NCBI RefSeq assembly: GCF_905220365.1
Contig: NC_061129.1
Span: forward strand, 9,920,803 to 9,984,802
DNA length: 64,000 nt
Direction: 5' to 3'
DNA from: Vanessa cardui
Lineage: Eukaryota > Arthropoda > Insecta > Lepidoptera > Nymphalidae
Position numbers and translations under genes: made by a program
Shown here: piece after piece, positions 14,549-26,951 of the stretch
Position numbering within the stretch: position 1 is the stretch's first letter
How the letters are laid out: each line of letters begins with the position of its first letter
Notes under the pieces: model-generated
The model's input: the letters and a program-made list of their open reading frames with translations, nothing else
Databases searched by the model: none
What the model was told of the DNA's origin: nothing

Positions 14549-17500
14549 AACAAATATAAAAATATGTAAACTATATAAATCTTCTTTTTTTTTTTGAAGT
14601 TCACTTTATGACGCAAAAGCAATTTATTTGTACTAAGTTGTATTGGGAATTTTACGCAATCAATCTCCTTTTGCGATTAAAAAGTTTTGTGTGGAATCTA
14701 TAAACTTATATGTAATTTGCACATTGCTTTTTATTTAAATTAATTCTGTTCATAGATTTTATCCTTGTTTCTTAAATGAAACGCTTTAATTTTGCACGCC
14801 TACCCATTTGTCTTTTTTGCACGTCTTAGATTTGGTAGTTGAGCAATTTGTACAATCTTTTATTTAAAAAAAATAATTTTTGTTCCGGTAAATATCATAC
14901 AAAAATAAAAACGTGTCTTTTATAAAGTTAAAGTAATTTCTGTTAATACTATCTTCAGTCATATATTGCTATAACACATTTTCTGATTGAGGAAGCAGAT
15001 ACTAAATCATAACACACCCTAAAATGAATAGGGAGGGTTCAGAGGGTTCCCTCTTTTTCCAACATATATAACTTCGTTATTTTATTTATAAAATGTTAGC
15101 TTACATCGCTGCATTGCTATTGATGACATATTAAATGTGTTAAATTTGTATTACAAATATTAGCAACAAAAAAGGGTCAATATTGTCGAGAATAATTAAT
15201 ATAACATTTTTTTGTTAATTATAATTTAGATGGCATATTAATATGTTAGTATTAAGTGACTTAAAACGATAGTGAAGTCCATTTTCGTTTAAATGCATTT
15301 TTTTATTCTGTTGATAAAGTATTGTACTGATGATTTCTGACTGTTTAAACTAGATTATTGGAGATTAAAAAGTCGAATTTGTATTTATGGAATGAATAGA
15401 TACATTACGTGAAGAGGGTTACATCTGAGATCCTAAACAAATTGACCAAGCCTTCGGATTAGATCTCGATGCCCTTTTCTTTTGCCAGTAAACAGATTTC
15501 AACTTACGAACTTCCATTTTATACAGGTATTTACAATTTTTATTTATCCTTATAAAATATAATAAGGTTTTTTAAAACCTGACAGACGCTAACCTGCCTG
15601 TGTAAATATACTAATTTTATTAAATCGGTTGAACAGTATAGAAGATGATGTACAGAAGTTCAATATCAGTGGAATAGATGTAACAAAACCACACCATAAA
15701 ATATGTGGCAACTTATATGGTAACCAGTAAAACGTTGTCGTAGTCTACCATAATCTCACATAGTTATTTCGACATCCATATTTGTGCTTAATATTATAAC
15801 GAGGCTAAAATTATTTGGGTGTAAATATTCGCCGAAAATAATGGGTTTAAGTTTTTCATTTATAATTTTTTTGTATAACATAATTTATTTTATTAATAAA
15901 TTGCTGTACGAAGTCGGGGTAGGGCGCATATGTGGTTAAATTGTATTACTTGTAAAAATACCACTTTTAAAAATTACTAAGTTACAATGAATGGAAATTC
16001 AATTGAAATGTACGAATTGGTAACATCCTTATTAAAGGAATCATATAAAAATCATGTCAATTTATAACTGTTTGAATTTGCCATCAGACATCGGAAATTA
16101 CGCCATAACCTACATGCCATCGCCGAAATCGAAGGAGACTCGAATCGCGATTCCCGAACTGAAGACTACCTTCAATTTATATGTAGATATTCGAAAAATT
16201 TTATCTTTTGAATCAAGTAAGAAGATAAAATATGAATATTAAAATGACAAGGTTTCGCTTGAAATTGAAATTATTCACTTTATCCCTCTGAGGCCATCGA
16301 TTCCTTGGAGACGAATTCTATTGGGTACCGACTATGAATAAATGATGTTATTAAGTAGAATTTAATTCAATGAACGTCTTGTAATGCAAATATATTTTAC
16401 ATACATACACTAAGTTTTTTGCACCTAGTCGTTTAGGTGTTAGTTTATTTTTATTTCTAAGAAAATATCATTTTATAGTTTCTCGTACTTTTCGAAATAA
16501 GCTTTAGAATTGTATCCGACACATAACTTACCTCACATTTTTCTTAATCACTGAGCACGTTACGAATTATGAACACAAATTAAACTCATGAAAATGCAAT
16601 TACAATTCACTGAATCCTCTAAGCAGATATGTTAATAAAGGAAAAGACTGTGCTTTAACACACCAGAACCAGAAAATAATAAATGTTTTTTATAATGTTG
16701 CACAAATATTTGACGTTTAACATGTACAGCGGATATGCCGCAAGAATCTTTTGTAACGTAATGTTTTCTTAAATTTCACACCTTATAGGTATCATGTTGA
16801 TGTAGCTATAAAAGTAATTCTCTTTCTAATATAAGTTAGTCTCACCCGTAATTCAGTCTGTTAGGTTAGAACAACACAATATTGAGTCCTAAGCAAATTG
16901 TTTAAACGAGCCCGTAGCGGGCATTGTTTACATTTATCGTGAAATTACGAACATTGTATAGCAACGTTTTTGTGGATCTCCGAAATAAATTGTAGATTCT
17001 TATCTATTTTCTTATTAAGTATAATGAAAGACCGTATTTAATTCCTTACGACGCGCGCGTTACATATTGTACATATTTAGTTGTCGTCTACTAAGATTTT
17101 ATTAAAAATATTCATGGAATTGAGAAACACCATACCAAACGGCGCAAAAACTCGACAGAAGGATGGAGAAACAAAAAAAAAAAATTGATTTTCTTTAATA
17201 AAATTAGCGATGTGAGCGGTCAAGCCATTTCCTAGTTCACAAATACTTTTTACTAACACCTATTACTATTCATTTTGTGTTGACGATTGAAGCGTTAATA
17301 TTAGGTATTCCAAATGTAAAAGGACGTATAAAGGTACATAAAAAACCTTTGACGTCGATTTGAGATATCACTGGTCGCGAGCTTGTATAATCTACGATGT
17401 CGCTGTTATCAGAACTTTGGAAGTAAAATTAAGGGGATATTAATATCAAGTTTAGAAATAGTATAGTAGTATAGTGTCGCATGAATAAAAATATCTCTTA

Positions 17501-17590
17501 TTGGGGTAAAATATAGCTTATCTTTAATAGCAAATTGCATGTAATACGTAATTATAAGGTTCTTTATTGTTCCTTAGATTGAAATGAACT

Positions 17591-17615
17591 ATATATATAT
17601 ATATATATATATATT
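17591..17615. repeat. (AT)n microsatellite
   Basis: An uninterrupted AT dinucleotide run of about 12 units inside the giant intron. Confidence 0.9.
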
Positions 17616-18476
17616 AACAGTAATAAAATCTATTCGATAGAGGAGTTTGTACTCTTGTGTTTTTGTTATTGAACTGTGTATATGGATTGCCAGGATTGTG
17701 ATAAATAAGTAATTTTTGTGTCATGTTGAATAATTTATTACTTTTGTAATTTCGTACTAACTGTATATATTGTGTTTCGTACGTAATACATTCAGTATGT
17801 AGTAGAATTAGGAGAGGTCTACACATTTAGCTCGCACTGAAATGTAAGTAAGCTAGCGGCTGATGTTAATGGGTGTAAATACTGGCATATACATAATTAT
17901 GCCAGCATGCCGCTGCGTGCATCCGACTGGCTTGAGATAAAATGATTCTAAAGCACAACATTTTCTTTCGCGTCAAATTTTTTATGAAAGCTGAAGGAAA
18001 CCATCAACATTTTATATTCCTTTTAAATTAAAAAAAATACGTGTAAAGTATGAATTAACGGAATAATAAATTAAGGTTAATTTATTTTTATGGATATTAA
18101 GTTGTTACGATCAAGCTCTTTAATTAAACTCTATATGAAATTTAATTTTAGATTGCCTGGCGGATAAGATATTTTAAAATGATATTATTTGTTCATTATC
18201 TTTAAAATATGCATTTCTTTATATAAGTAAATAATTATCGTATAGTTAATCCTAGAGTGCAAAGCCATCCGTCTGCATTCAAGAAACAATTTCAATTTTG
18301 ATTTAAATCCTCTAAATAAAGAAACACATAAAAGCGTGTCATTATTTTACAGAATTTACCATCTGTATCTTATTAAACAAATAGCGTGAAGAAAATAACA
18401 ATAACAACATATATAAACATTCTAGAATTCAGATTATTTGGTAATAGGGATTTTGGTCATCAGATATTGTACGACG

Positions 18477-18605
18477 AAGCAGCAATACTTAGTACTGTTG
18501 TGTCTATGTTTAAAGGGTGAGTGAGCCAGTGCATCAAGAGGCACAAGGGATTTAACATCTTAGTTTTCAAGGTCAATGGGTCATTGGCGATGGAAGGAAT
18601 TATTA
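18477..18605 (+). repeat. Lepidopteran interspersed repeat, copy 2
   Basis: Starts GCAGCAATACTTAGTACTGT, then GGGTGAGTGAGCCAGTGCA, ACAAGGGATTTAACATCTTA and TTGGCGATGGAAGGAATTAT. It shares the same order of blocks with the copy at 19.48 kb, which points to one family. Confidence 0.55.
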
Positions 18606-19477
18606 TTTGCTTTTGCCCATTTCCGCCCCTTTAATGATGATATATTAAAAAATATATATTGTTTAAATTTTTATACAAACATTCTGCCCGTAAAGTTTTC
18701 AAAATGTAATGTTCATGGATCACTTTTCGAACAGCCCTTGTAAAGGTTTATCTTTTTAACGTCCCATGACTTTAATGGTACGGTAATATAAAGGCACCGT
18801 GGCTTTGATGGTACGGTTATGGGTTCATGGGTAATGCCCGAGACAACTTTTACGGGACACTGACCAACTTCTAAAACATTAATAGGTATTTTCGTGTTCT
18901 TTTTCTTGTAGTAGTCGATTTTGAAACCAAAAACGGTTTGGAGCAATGCAGCAATGCAGAACACAGATTCTATATTCCAATAAGCTTATTAAGTATATTT
19001 GATGTTACGCATGTAATGAATTTTGTCTGATTAAAATAGCAAATGGTAGGATAAATGTCTGCATGAAATCACGGAATTAATTATTCAATGTAAGTCCGAA
19101 GATACCGATTCATAATACCATAAGCTCCGCGACATTCAGTAGAATTGCCTTGGAATTAGTAACGGGTAATTTTACTTTACTATATATTTGTATGCATAAA
19201 GTAATCTGAAAATAATGATAAATTATATTGAACGTTATATTGTCACAAACACAGTGCGATTATAAAAAGATTTAATTTGAAATTTGATTGAAATGTTAAG
19301 TGTTTCTATATTATGTGGCCCTTATAATATATTATATACTACATATCTGCAACCGACTTTGTTAGTAAGGATTTAGAACTTGTTTTTTTACTGGAAGCAT
19401 TGGGTATTTCGTTCAAACTATACTTGTTTTACTTGGCAGTAGGGCTCTAAGCAAGATCGTCTGGGTACCAGTCAATC

Positions 19478-19606
19478 AAGCCAAGCAGCAATACTTTATA
19501 TTGTTGTGTTCCGGTTTGAAGGGTCAGTGAGCCAGTGCCACGAGCACAGGGGACATAATAACTTAGTTTCCAAGGTTGTTGACACAAAGGAAGGCAAGGA
19601 AGGATA
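19478..19606 (+). repeat. Lepidopteran interspersed repeat, copy 3
   Basis: Starts GCAGCAATACTTTATATTGT, then TTGAAGGGTCAGTGAGCCAG and AGGGGACATAATAACTTAG. Aligned by eye it is collinear with the 18.48 kb copy, about 1 kb upstream in the same orientation. Confidence 0.55.
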
Positions 19607-20839
19607 AAGTTTTTTTTCAGCACGACTATTCACAGGCAATGTCGACTTTTGGTCATTTATTGTTAAAAAAAATGTATCATATCACACTTTAATAATATTT
19701 ATTTTATATAAAGTATGTCGTGAAAACGTAACAGACTCTTGTTTATGCATTTGTAATGTTAGTAAGATGTTATATCGAAATCATATGAATCGCTACCTAG
19801 TATTGCATAAAGTACACAATAGCATACGTGACGGCTCACTCGCGTAGATAAAATCAAATATCATCCTCCCTACAGACTATTCCCATCTATGTATACACAT
19901 ATCTGGTGGAGTCGATCCCCCTCACAAGACGTCGGTATTGCCAGAACAACAGACTTATTCTCGCATCCTCATTTGTTATTAAAATACGAAAGCGTCCCTT
20001 GACAATTGAAACTATCTAGTTCGTTTCAGAGGAGCGAATTACGCTTTAACACATTTTTTCGCTTTCGAGAAATACCTCGATATCAAATACAAGAAGTATT
20101 ATAGAAATAAAAGTTAAAGTCGGCGCGAACAAATAAAGCTCATTTAAGTGGCAAGCAAAGTTGCAGCTGACAATTTAAAGTTAGTCTAGGCGGGAGTAAT
20201 ACGAGAGGTGAGAAATCGTAGGAGCGAGAGGTCGGGGGAGGCGTACTGGTCACTAACGGTATGAGCACTCCCGACATTGATAAAGTTGCATCGAACCAGG
20301 AATAAGTGACTTAACCAAGCGAGGCTCAACTTCGAGATAGCCTTAATATTAGATAGAACAACGCATTGACGAGTTCGTCTCGAGTTCGCGAGTTCGGAGG
20401 CGTTCCGGAAGTTACGTTGTTTTCGTAGAAAACAAAATAAATATGCAACGATATAAAACTTTTGTATTGTTACGACTTATTTGATTGATGCAATAATTCA
20501 TAGAATACATTCAACAATGTATAAACGATGTTATGTTATGGTAAGTAGGTTAAAGTCCCCGATGAATTGTTTGTAACCGAACCTAGAAACAGGGAGGATC
20601 CACTCGGGACGTGTCTGGGAAGTTTGGTGTAAAACGACAAGACGAATACCTTATCGCTTTCTGTGTTCGCGATATCACTCAGAGAACTGTTGATGAAATA
20701 AAGAACTTTCTCTGACACATTCCCCTTCCAGTAAACCTAATATACTCGCGACTAGAAACAAACTAGATGAACTTGTTACATGCAATTTGAATACTCTCGA
20801 AACTAATATTTGTTTTAAATTCAATTTGTACGCATTACT

Positions 20840-21045
20840 TAACACTATTTCCAAATACAATGTTTACTAATCGTGGGAATCACATGTTTGATCTTCATAT
20901 ATTTTTGCAGGTTATCTTAACAAGGGATGAATTATAAACAAAAATGAAGCACATGAAAATTCGCAAAAGCATCCGTGGATTTGAACCCAAAACATTCTAT
21001 AAAATTTCACGTATCTATTACGGGATGTTCGACCATCCTGTTTCA
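20840..21045 (-). repeat. Degenerate Metulj-like SINE
   Basis: On the minus strand it reads a tRNA B-box-like GGGTTCAAATCC (about 20,990), then TTCATGTGCTTCATTTTTG and TATAATTCATCCCTTG. This is the same order of blocks as the well-preserved SINE at 33.7 kb. The 3' half is too diverged to delimit. Confidence 0.45.
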
Positions 21046-24000
21046 GTATATTATGTATTATTTCATTTATAATATATCTAAATGTAGTATTTTTTCAGCT
21101 TTAATGATTTCAAGTTACAGAGATTCAATCATTTATGTATAATGAATTTTGTATAGATACATAGAAAATTATAAAATAAATAAAATTAAAATGTTATTGG
21201 AAAAAAACATCTGCTCCAAGAAAACATTAAGAATATTAAAATAAGTAATAGCTCCATCGGGCTCACACCTGCCCCTTTTCGACGCGCACTCTGGCGCCCG
21301 CCCTTCGCTTCTTTCAAGTACTTTATGATAAAAGCTGTTTCGTCTCCACTTCATCTCGCCTCTAATTTAAGCCTATTTCACCTTCGGAAATGTCTAAGTT
21401 GTTTACATTTTCAATTGATTTTTACGCTCTAATATTTTGTACACTTTTTCTTTGAAGCGAAAGAATCTATCAATTGTCTCAGCTGTATTATACAACCACT
21501 GATTGTTGGTAAATATGAAAAAAAAAAAAATGTTTTTATTAATGTGTAATATTACAATGAAATTAATGTAAATTGTTGATCAATTTGAACATTTACGATA
21601 TTCTCTCATTCATATTAACAAATAATTATATTTATATACAAATGTATTATAACTAGCGTATTCGTGTGTGGAAGGAGCTATCTATCTAACTTACTCAAAG
21701 CAATGAAAGGTAGCAATAATATATTGCCGGACATGCCATTATATGATATTTATGTAGAGGATTGGCCACTTACTCAGCTCCATTTTTTCCTCCCCTTTGC
21801 AGCATGCCCGCGCGTGCCATCTCACGCCCACGCCCTGGAAAAAATAAACCATCCATTACCTTTGAGTACACGGCGTTTTCCGCGTCCTTACCTTACCTGT
21901 ACTAAATACAATCTGTCTGTGTCTTATACCAAATAGCTAATTGAAGAGTTTAATCGCCGTCCTCTAACACATCAGCGATTGTTTAATGTTATTTGATTAT
22001 TCATCGAAGTACCTACATATTAAATAAAAACTTAACTAACATTTATTAAAGACATAATCTTTATTCAGTAGGTACAGAAGCGTCATATTTCCGTATTAAT
22101 TGTCAAAAATTTTCCATCCTTTTGGAACTAAACGACTCCTCGTATCTGAGAACACCCGGCAAAAGAAACTCAACGGGATTTTATGTATACGTAGGTAATA
22201 TAAAAAAACAGGAGATAACGTAAATATATACTCGTATGAGCTTATCAAGTCCTTAAGTTTAAACTTCTAACACTCATGCAATCAAGGGAAATTTATGGAA
22301 ATCACCATAGACTACTATTTACAAAATGTAAATTAAGTTACGTCTACAATGGTGGCTCATCTATCCGCTTTGAACCATTTCTCTCGTAGATAAAAGCGGT
22401 AATTTAGCTGTTTAATCAGCAATCAATTCTGGGAGCTTGACGGATTGCCACGAGAGAATATTTCAATGTCGAAGCGATGCATCTATTTAAGAGACATCTT
22501 CAACTAAAGGTACACAATGAACCGGGAGGGTAATTAATGACACGCTTCTGTTTATTTACCCCCGGCTTCAATGAAACTTGTATTGTTTCTAGCAATCATG
22601 GGAATTATTATGATGATTAAGATATATCCGTATAGGGAACAAAGCAAAAATTTAATAGGAACGGAAGAACTATTTGTTTCATAAAATAAACGTAGGAATA
22701 ATTTAAAAAAAATTGCATACGTTTTCATTAAACACAAATTTTATATAAATATATAATATAACGGACTCTTATCAGTTTCGTAATTAGATGGATAAGACAT
22801 CATAGCATGCTCTTTAATTGTATAATATAATATACTATACAAATATTAAAAAGATATCACTGGTTCAAATATTTTCAAACATCGCTTTGAATCAAAGTTC
22901 CCTTAGTGGCATGCCAAATTCATCTCCAATTTTTCTGGAAAATGCATTAATTGACACATTTGTTTTATATTAAAAACAAGGGGGGCTGTGTTAAATTAAG
23001 CTAAAATCTCAAGCCAACAATGTATGTTTAATATCAAGTTGATTTTGCAATGAGTTTCGGTTAATAATTAAAGGTATAATTTATCGATAGTATTGATACA
23101 AGATTATTTATTGAAACAAATACACCTTAAGCTTTACATCGCGAACTTTTTGTTATATGACAATTCAGAAGGGCTTGGACATATGGAATAATCAACTATA
23201 GAGCATATTACACATACACGGACAATAATGTTAATATTTCATTGTAATGCAATTAGACATTTTACGACCAAAAAGGTGTTAATGACATAAATTAGTTAAT
23301 CACTCGCTTTCTGCTGTTAGCAACGTGTGAAACATTTGCGATTATACGACGGGACACGCAATTTCGCTATTATCCTAGCTGCTAACATGTGTCTCATATA
23401 ATTGTATTAACTGTTGATTTATGTATCCGTTAATACAGTTTATAAGGAAATAGGGCTACTGTTTCGTTACTTTAATTTGGCCTCGGGAAACACTTAATCT
23501 CGATTTATATAGACATCTCGTGTCACCGATCTGTTGATGATTGGTACTTGGAATTGTCGAAACTGGTATAAAAATATTCTGTGTCTATGTGTATATGTAA
23601 ATAGAGTAAGTCGATTTTTTTCCCAGTGATTGTTGGAGGTTAGCTGCACATAAAAAATAGGTTATGGTATCGTTTTGAAGAGCTTTAGCCGCTTTTGAAG
23701 ATGTGCAGAAAAAAAAAAGGATTCTTGTTTACTAAATTGTAACGATTTAACAAGCAATTAATTTTAGAGCGCGAAAATAGTTACTGTCTGGTTAATAAAT
23801 AAAGTAAATTGTCCGATACGAGAACGATATAATAATAAATCGTAATAACTTTTCATGACATTGATGAAATGATATCATATTCTTTAAAAAATACGCTTTA
23901 TAAAAAAATTGTATAACAAACAAACTTTTAAAATGTATTTTATTTTATTCGTAGAAAATACTAATTGTACCGTTCATTACGTAGTTTAAAAAATATTGTT

Positions 24001-24334
24001 ACAACAGTATATGAATATTTAGATATTGGTATTGAGATAACGTCCTAATTTTTTTTTTCACGTAACGTTCATTAACGAATGTCCATCATATGTTATTTAA
24101 AGTGACTTTGCTCATTTTTTGCTACAATCCTACTTTATATACTTTAGTGTACCCTAGTTAATGATAAAATTTAAGAAGGGTCGTAACTGCATAGAAGATG
24201 CATAGACATATGAATACTCAGTAAATCTACAAGGAGTATACGGTGGCGCACTTGCGAATGTTGGAACTAAAACGCTTAATGCGAATTTGTAATATGCCGA
24301 TAATGAAAACGTGCAGGCACTCACAGCACCACAG

Positions 24335-24470
24335 CAGAAAGATAGATAGATAGATAAAAACTTTATTGCACTCAATATCATATAAAATAACAGTACATAT
24401 AAAATGGTTCATTACAGAAAATTGAAGGCAAGGGCGGCCTTATCACTAAAAGCGATCTAAGGAAAGGTGA
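24335..24470 (-). repeat. CR1-like LINE 3' end with GATA run
   Basis: Minus-strand copy of a common lepidopteran LINE tail. On the plus strand it reads (GATA)n, AAAACTTTATTGCACTCAAT and later GGGCGGCCTTATCACTAAAA, that is, 'gataaggccgcc ... gcaataaag' on the minus strand. The simple repeat marks the 3' terminus. Confidence 0.55.
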
Positions 24471-25021
24471 CAGAGGTTTTAAGTTATGTAACTCCTGTGG
24501 ACAACATTCCCGAAGAAACCTGTAGAAGCCCAAATGCAATTCTGCAATACGATATATCGAAACAATAGAAATTTGACAATTCTTATCTTCGTTTATTGTC
24601 AACACATAGAATTGATTTTGTACGGATGAAATTTATACAAAGTTACCTCACCCATTTCCCACCGTAAAGTAGAAATTTTCAACTAGGAGTAACTATGCTA
24701 AATTTCAACTCAATAGGACTTACAGTATCGGAGATCTCGTCAGGAATCAGTCAGTAGTTTTAATAGATATAGATTATAGGTAAACAGTTTACAGATTATA
24801 GATATTTGATTATAGATGGATTTCAGTTAGATTTTCGGGCCGTCGAACTGCAAAATAGTATCCACGTTAATGATGCATATAGAACGTTATGTCACTTTAA
24901 TTTTTTACTTATCGATACTTGAATTTCACTGGGAGACTTGCGTTTTGTTTTCGCTGTAAAGGAAACCGAAATAATAGCCTTCCTTTCTTTTTAATAATCC
25001 GCTTTTTTGTCGGCTAATATT

Positions 25022-25408
25022 CTATTTGTGTCTCTTTTCTATTTGTGTTGGACTTGTCATAGTATTTGTGAAAATGCCTTTAAGGGTCAGGATTAAATTT
25101 TCGACTTTCATATTGCAAGCTAACCAGTATACCGCTGAGCTCTCGGGGATTCTGTTATAATCTCCTTGAAGGATTTCAAATATTTGAAAAGTAAATTTTT
25201 TTTTGCGATTCATAACAAGAGTACTGCAAAACAATATAAGAAGAATAAGATAAAAGTGATTTTCTGCAAAGGAAACTTTATTAAAACCAGTTTCATTTTC
25301 AAGTTGTTGAATACAACTTTTAGTTTTATATAAAAATGGTAAAACCATAGTTGTTTCACTGTCTGGTGTAAAATTGTTATTATTTCTAAGATTGCTAGCA
25401 TTATGCAA
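25022..25408 (-). other. 128-codon open frame, probably fortuitous
   Basis: The longest ATG-to-stop frame in the window. It is AT-rich, with one hydrophobic segment (FYLILLILFCSTLV near residue 53), and matches nothing I recognise. It lies inside the giant intron, about 500 bp from the Penelope element. In DNA this AT-rich, about one frame of this size is expected by chance over 64 kb in six frames. I list it only because of its length. Confidence 0.12.
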
Positions 25409-25931
25409 TACTTGATATGGTTTTATTTTAAAATTATTTCATCAGTTGCTTACCGCGTTTTTAAACAAAAATTCTTAAAGCAAAGTTTACTACTTGAAAA
25501 TTTTATTATATTATACTTGTAATAAATTAAAATTTACATAAATTCACACGAAAACAATATTGAAACATGTATAGTTTTGTCAAGTACAAATCGGAATCGT
25601 TTAAACCGTACTAATTTTATTTTATTTTATTTTAATTAGGACAACCAACAGTAGATACAATATCACATACAAAAAATTAATTTCCTTTCAAAATTATCAA
25701 GATAAAAGTTCTACTATTTACAGGTAGTCTTATCGTGTGAGAATATTACTGAAAATGTGAATTAAACATTTTTTAAACTTAAATAAAATAAAATTTTAAA
25801 TAAATAATAAGCTTCTGATTTTTGAAGCTTTGATTTACAAACCCTTGATGATCCGTATAAATATTATTATAAATTATTTTATGTTTATATGTATTTAAAT
25901 TTTCAGTATTTTTTGTCCTGTTCAAAATTAA

Positions 25932-26802
25932 AACGTATTAAAAATTTAAATAAAACTAATTATAACGGATGAATCGCGTATATTAATTATTTTTAAACAT
26001 CCCGACGTTTCGAGCACTTTGCAGTGTTCGTGGTCACGGGTAGACTAAGATGACATTTGTCTATTTGAAGAACAAAGGAAATATTATTAACAACTACCGC
26101 CAACGATTTCTCAATTGATGTCTTGAGTAACGTTCCGGTTGCACGCAGAAGGCACTAACTGTATCTTTAGGTCTTGCAGTCTGTTGGATTTGGGATTTTA
26201 AATTTTTAATAAGTGGATCCCAGGTGTTAGAAAGTCTCCAACCATCTTCTCTATCTCCTATATGTTCAAAAATATAGGAGATGTCAAAAATAGGCGTTCT
26301 TCAAAGTCTGCAGTCTGTGAACATGCTCTGGATAAACCTAACCATTTTATCCGATTTGATAAACCACAGATCCTCGCTAGAGAACACAGATTCATTCCTA
26401 GAATGATACGCGAGGCTATTGAAATTCAAAAACATCCGAACTTCAATAGAGAAGATGGTTGGAGACTTTCTAACACCTGGGATCCACTTATTAAAAATTT
26501 AAAATCCCAAATCCAACAGACTGCAAGACCTAAAGATACAGTTAGTGCCTTCTGCGTGCAACCGGAACGTTACTCAAGACATCAATTGAGAAATCGTTGG
26601 CGGTAGTTGTTAATAATATTTCCTTTGTTCTTCAAATAGACAAATGTCATCTTAGTCTACCCGTGACCACGAACACTGCAAAGTGCTCGAAACGTCGGGA
26701 TGTTTAAAAATAATTAATATACGCGATTCATCCGTTATAATTAGTTTTATTTAAATGTGTAATAATCGCGAAAATTTAAGACAACATAACGTATTAAAAA
26801 TT
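25932..26802 (+). mobile_element. Penelope-like element fragment with perfect inverted arms
   Basis: The element is 5'-truncated and flanked by a 15-bp direct repeat, AACGTATTAAAAATT, at 25,932-25,946 and 26,788-26,802, a likely target-site duplication. Inside are two inverted arms, 25,944-26,254 and 26,446-26,756. Each is 311 bp; by eye they are perfect reverse complements with no indel, around a 191-bp spacer. The arms contain the block 'gtgaccacgaacactgcaaa ... cgaaacgtcgggat', characteristic of lepidopteran Penelope-like elements. The right half encodes the C-terminal part of the GIY-YIG endonuclease region. Past the right arm are 31 bp (26,757-26,787) that the left arm lacks, probably the true 3' tail. 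An inverted duplicate of the 3' end at the 5' side is a known Penelope arrangement. Identical arms imply a recent insertion. Confidence 0.8.
26262..26606 (+). pseudogene. 5'-truncated Penelope-like ORF (GIY-YIG endonuclease C-terminus)
   Basis: Open for 114 codons; the apparent ATG is internal to a longer ancestral frame. It reads SAVCEHALDK, then FDKPQILAREHRFIPRMIRE, AIEIQKHPNFNREDGWRL and LSNTWDPLI. This is the typical tail of the Penelope GIY-YIG endonuclease domain (EH..., REA.EI, N.N.EDGW..S..W.P). The GIY-YIG core and the whole reverse transcriptase are missing, so this copy cannot move by itself. From 26,446 the coding sequence is duplicated in antisense by the left arm. Confidence 0.7.
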
Positions 26803-26892
26803 ATTTATAATTGTGTTATTTATTGCGTTACTTCTATGTGTCATTATTTTAGATACATAAATCTAATAGTAAATATTAAACATTGGTCTTAC

Positions 26893-26951
26893 CTGGACGA
26901 CTGGTCCGGTGGTAGGAAGATCAAATTTTTACTTTGGATCATTCCAAATAT
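26893..26951 (-). CDS. Upstream 59-nt exon of the same minus-strand gene
   Basis: A 59-nt exon with very good splice sites on the minus strand: acceptor ...tgttattatttttttcag before base 26,951 and donor ...gtccag|gtaagac after base 26,893. Only one frame is open, reading IFGMIQSKNLIFLPPDQSS plus AG; the other two stop within 8 codons. The exon enters in phase 0 and leaves two bases, exactly what the exon at 270-64 needs (AG+C = Ser). The joined protein therefore reads ...LPPDQSSSGCDDVQRSLE. The exact phase fit and strong signals support one gene with a 26.6 kb intron. Earlier exons must lie at higher coordinates, but I could not identify them. The product is unrecognised. Confidence 0.62.

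Larger units (their letters stand above)
271..26892 (-). other. 26.6 kb intron of the minus-strand gene
   Basis: Bounded by the donor GTAAGAC at 26,892 and the acceptor TTCACAG ending at 271, read on the minus strand. It is mostly AT-rich sequence with no convincing exon on either strand. It contains degraded LINE 3' ends (about 8.4, 13.0, 14.3 and 24.4 kb), three copies of a lepidopteran interspersed repeat (11.9, 18.5 and 19.5 kb), a degenerate SINE (20.9 kb), an (AT)n tract (17.6 kb) and a Penelope-like element (25.9-26.8 kb). GC-richer islets at about 1.2-1.4, 2.3, 2.6-2.8, 7.4-7.6, 12.6 and 20.2-20.4 kb could be conserved regulatory sequence. This is inference and would need cross-species comparison. 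Confidence 0.5.

Noticed and set aside
21664..21936. 90-codon plus-strand frame
   Set aside because: No domain, splice context or conservation evidence. The middle is a pyrimidine-rich stretch that keeps the frame open by composition.
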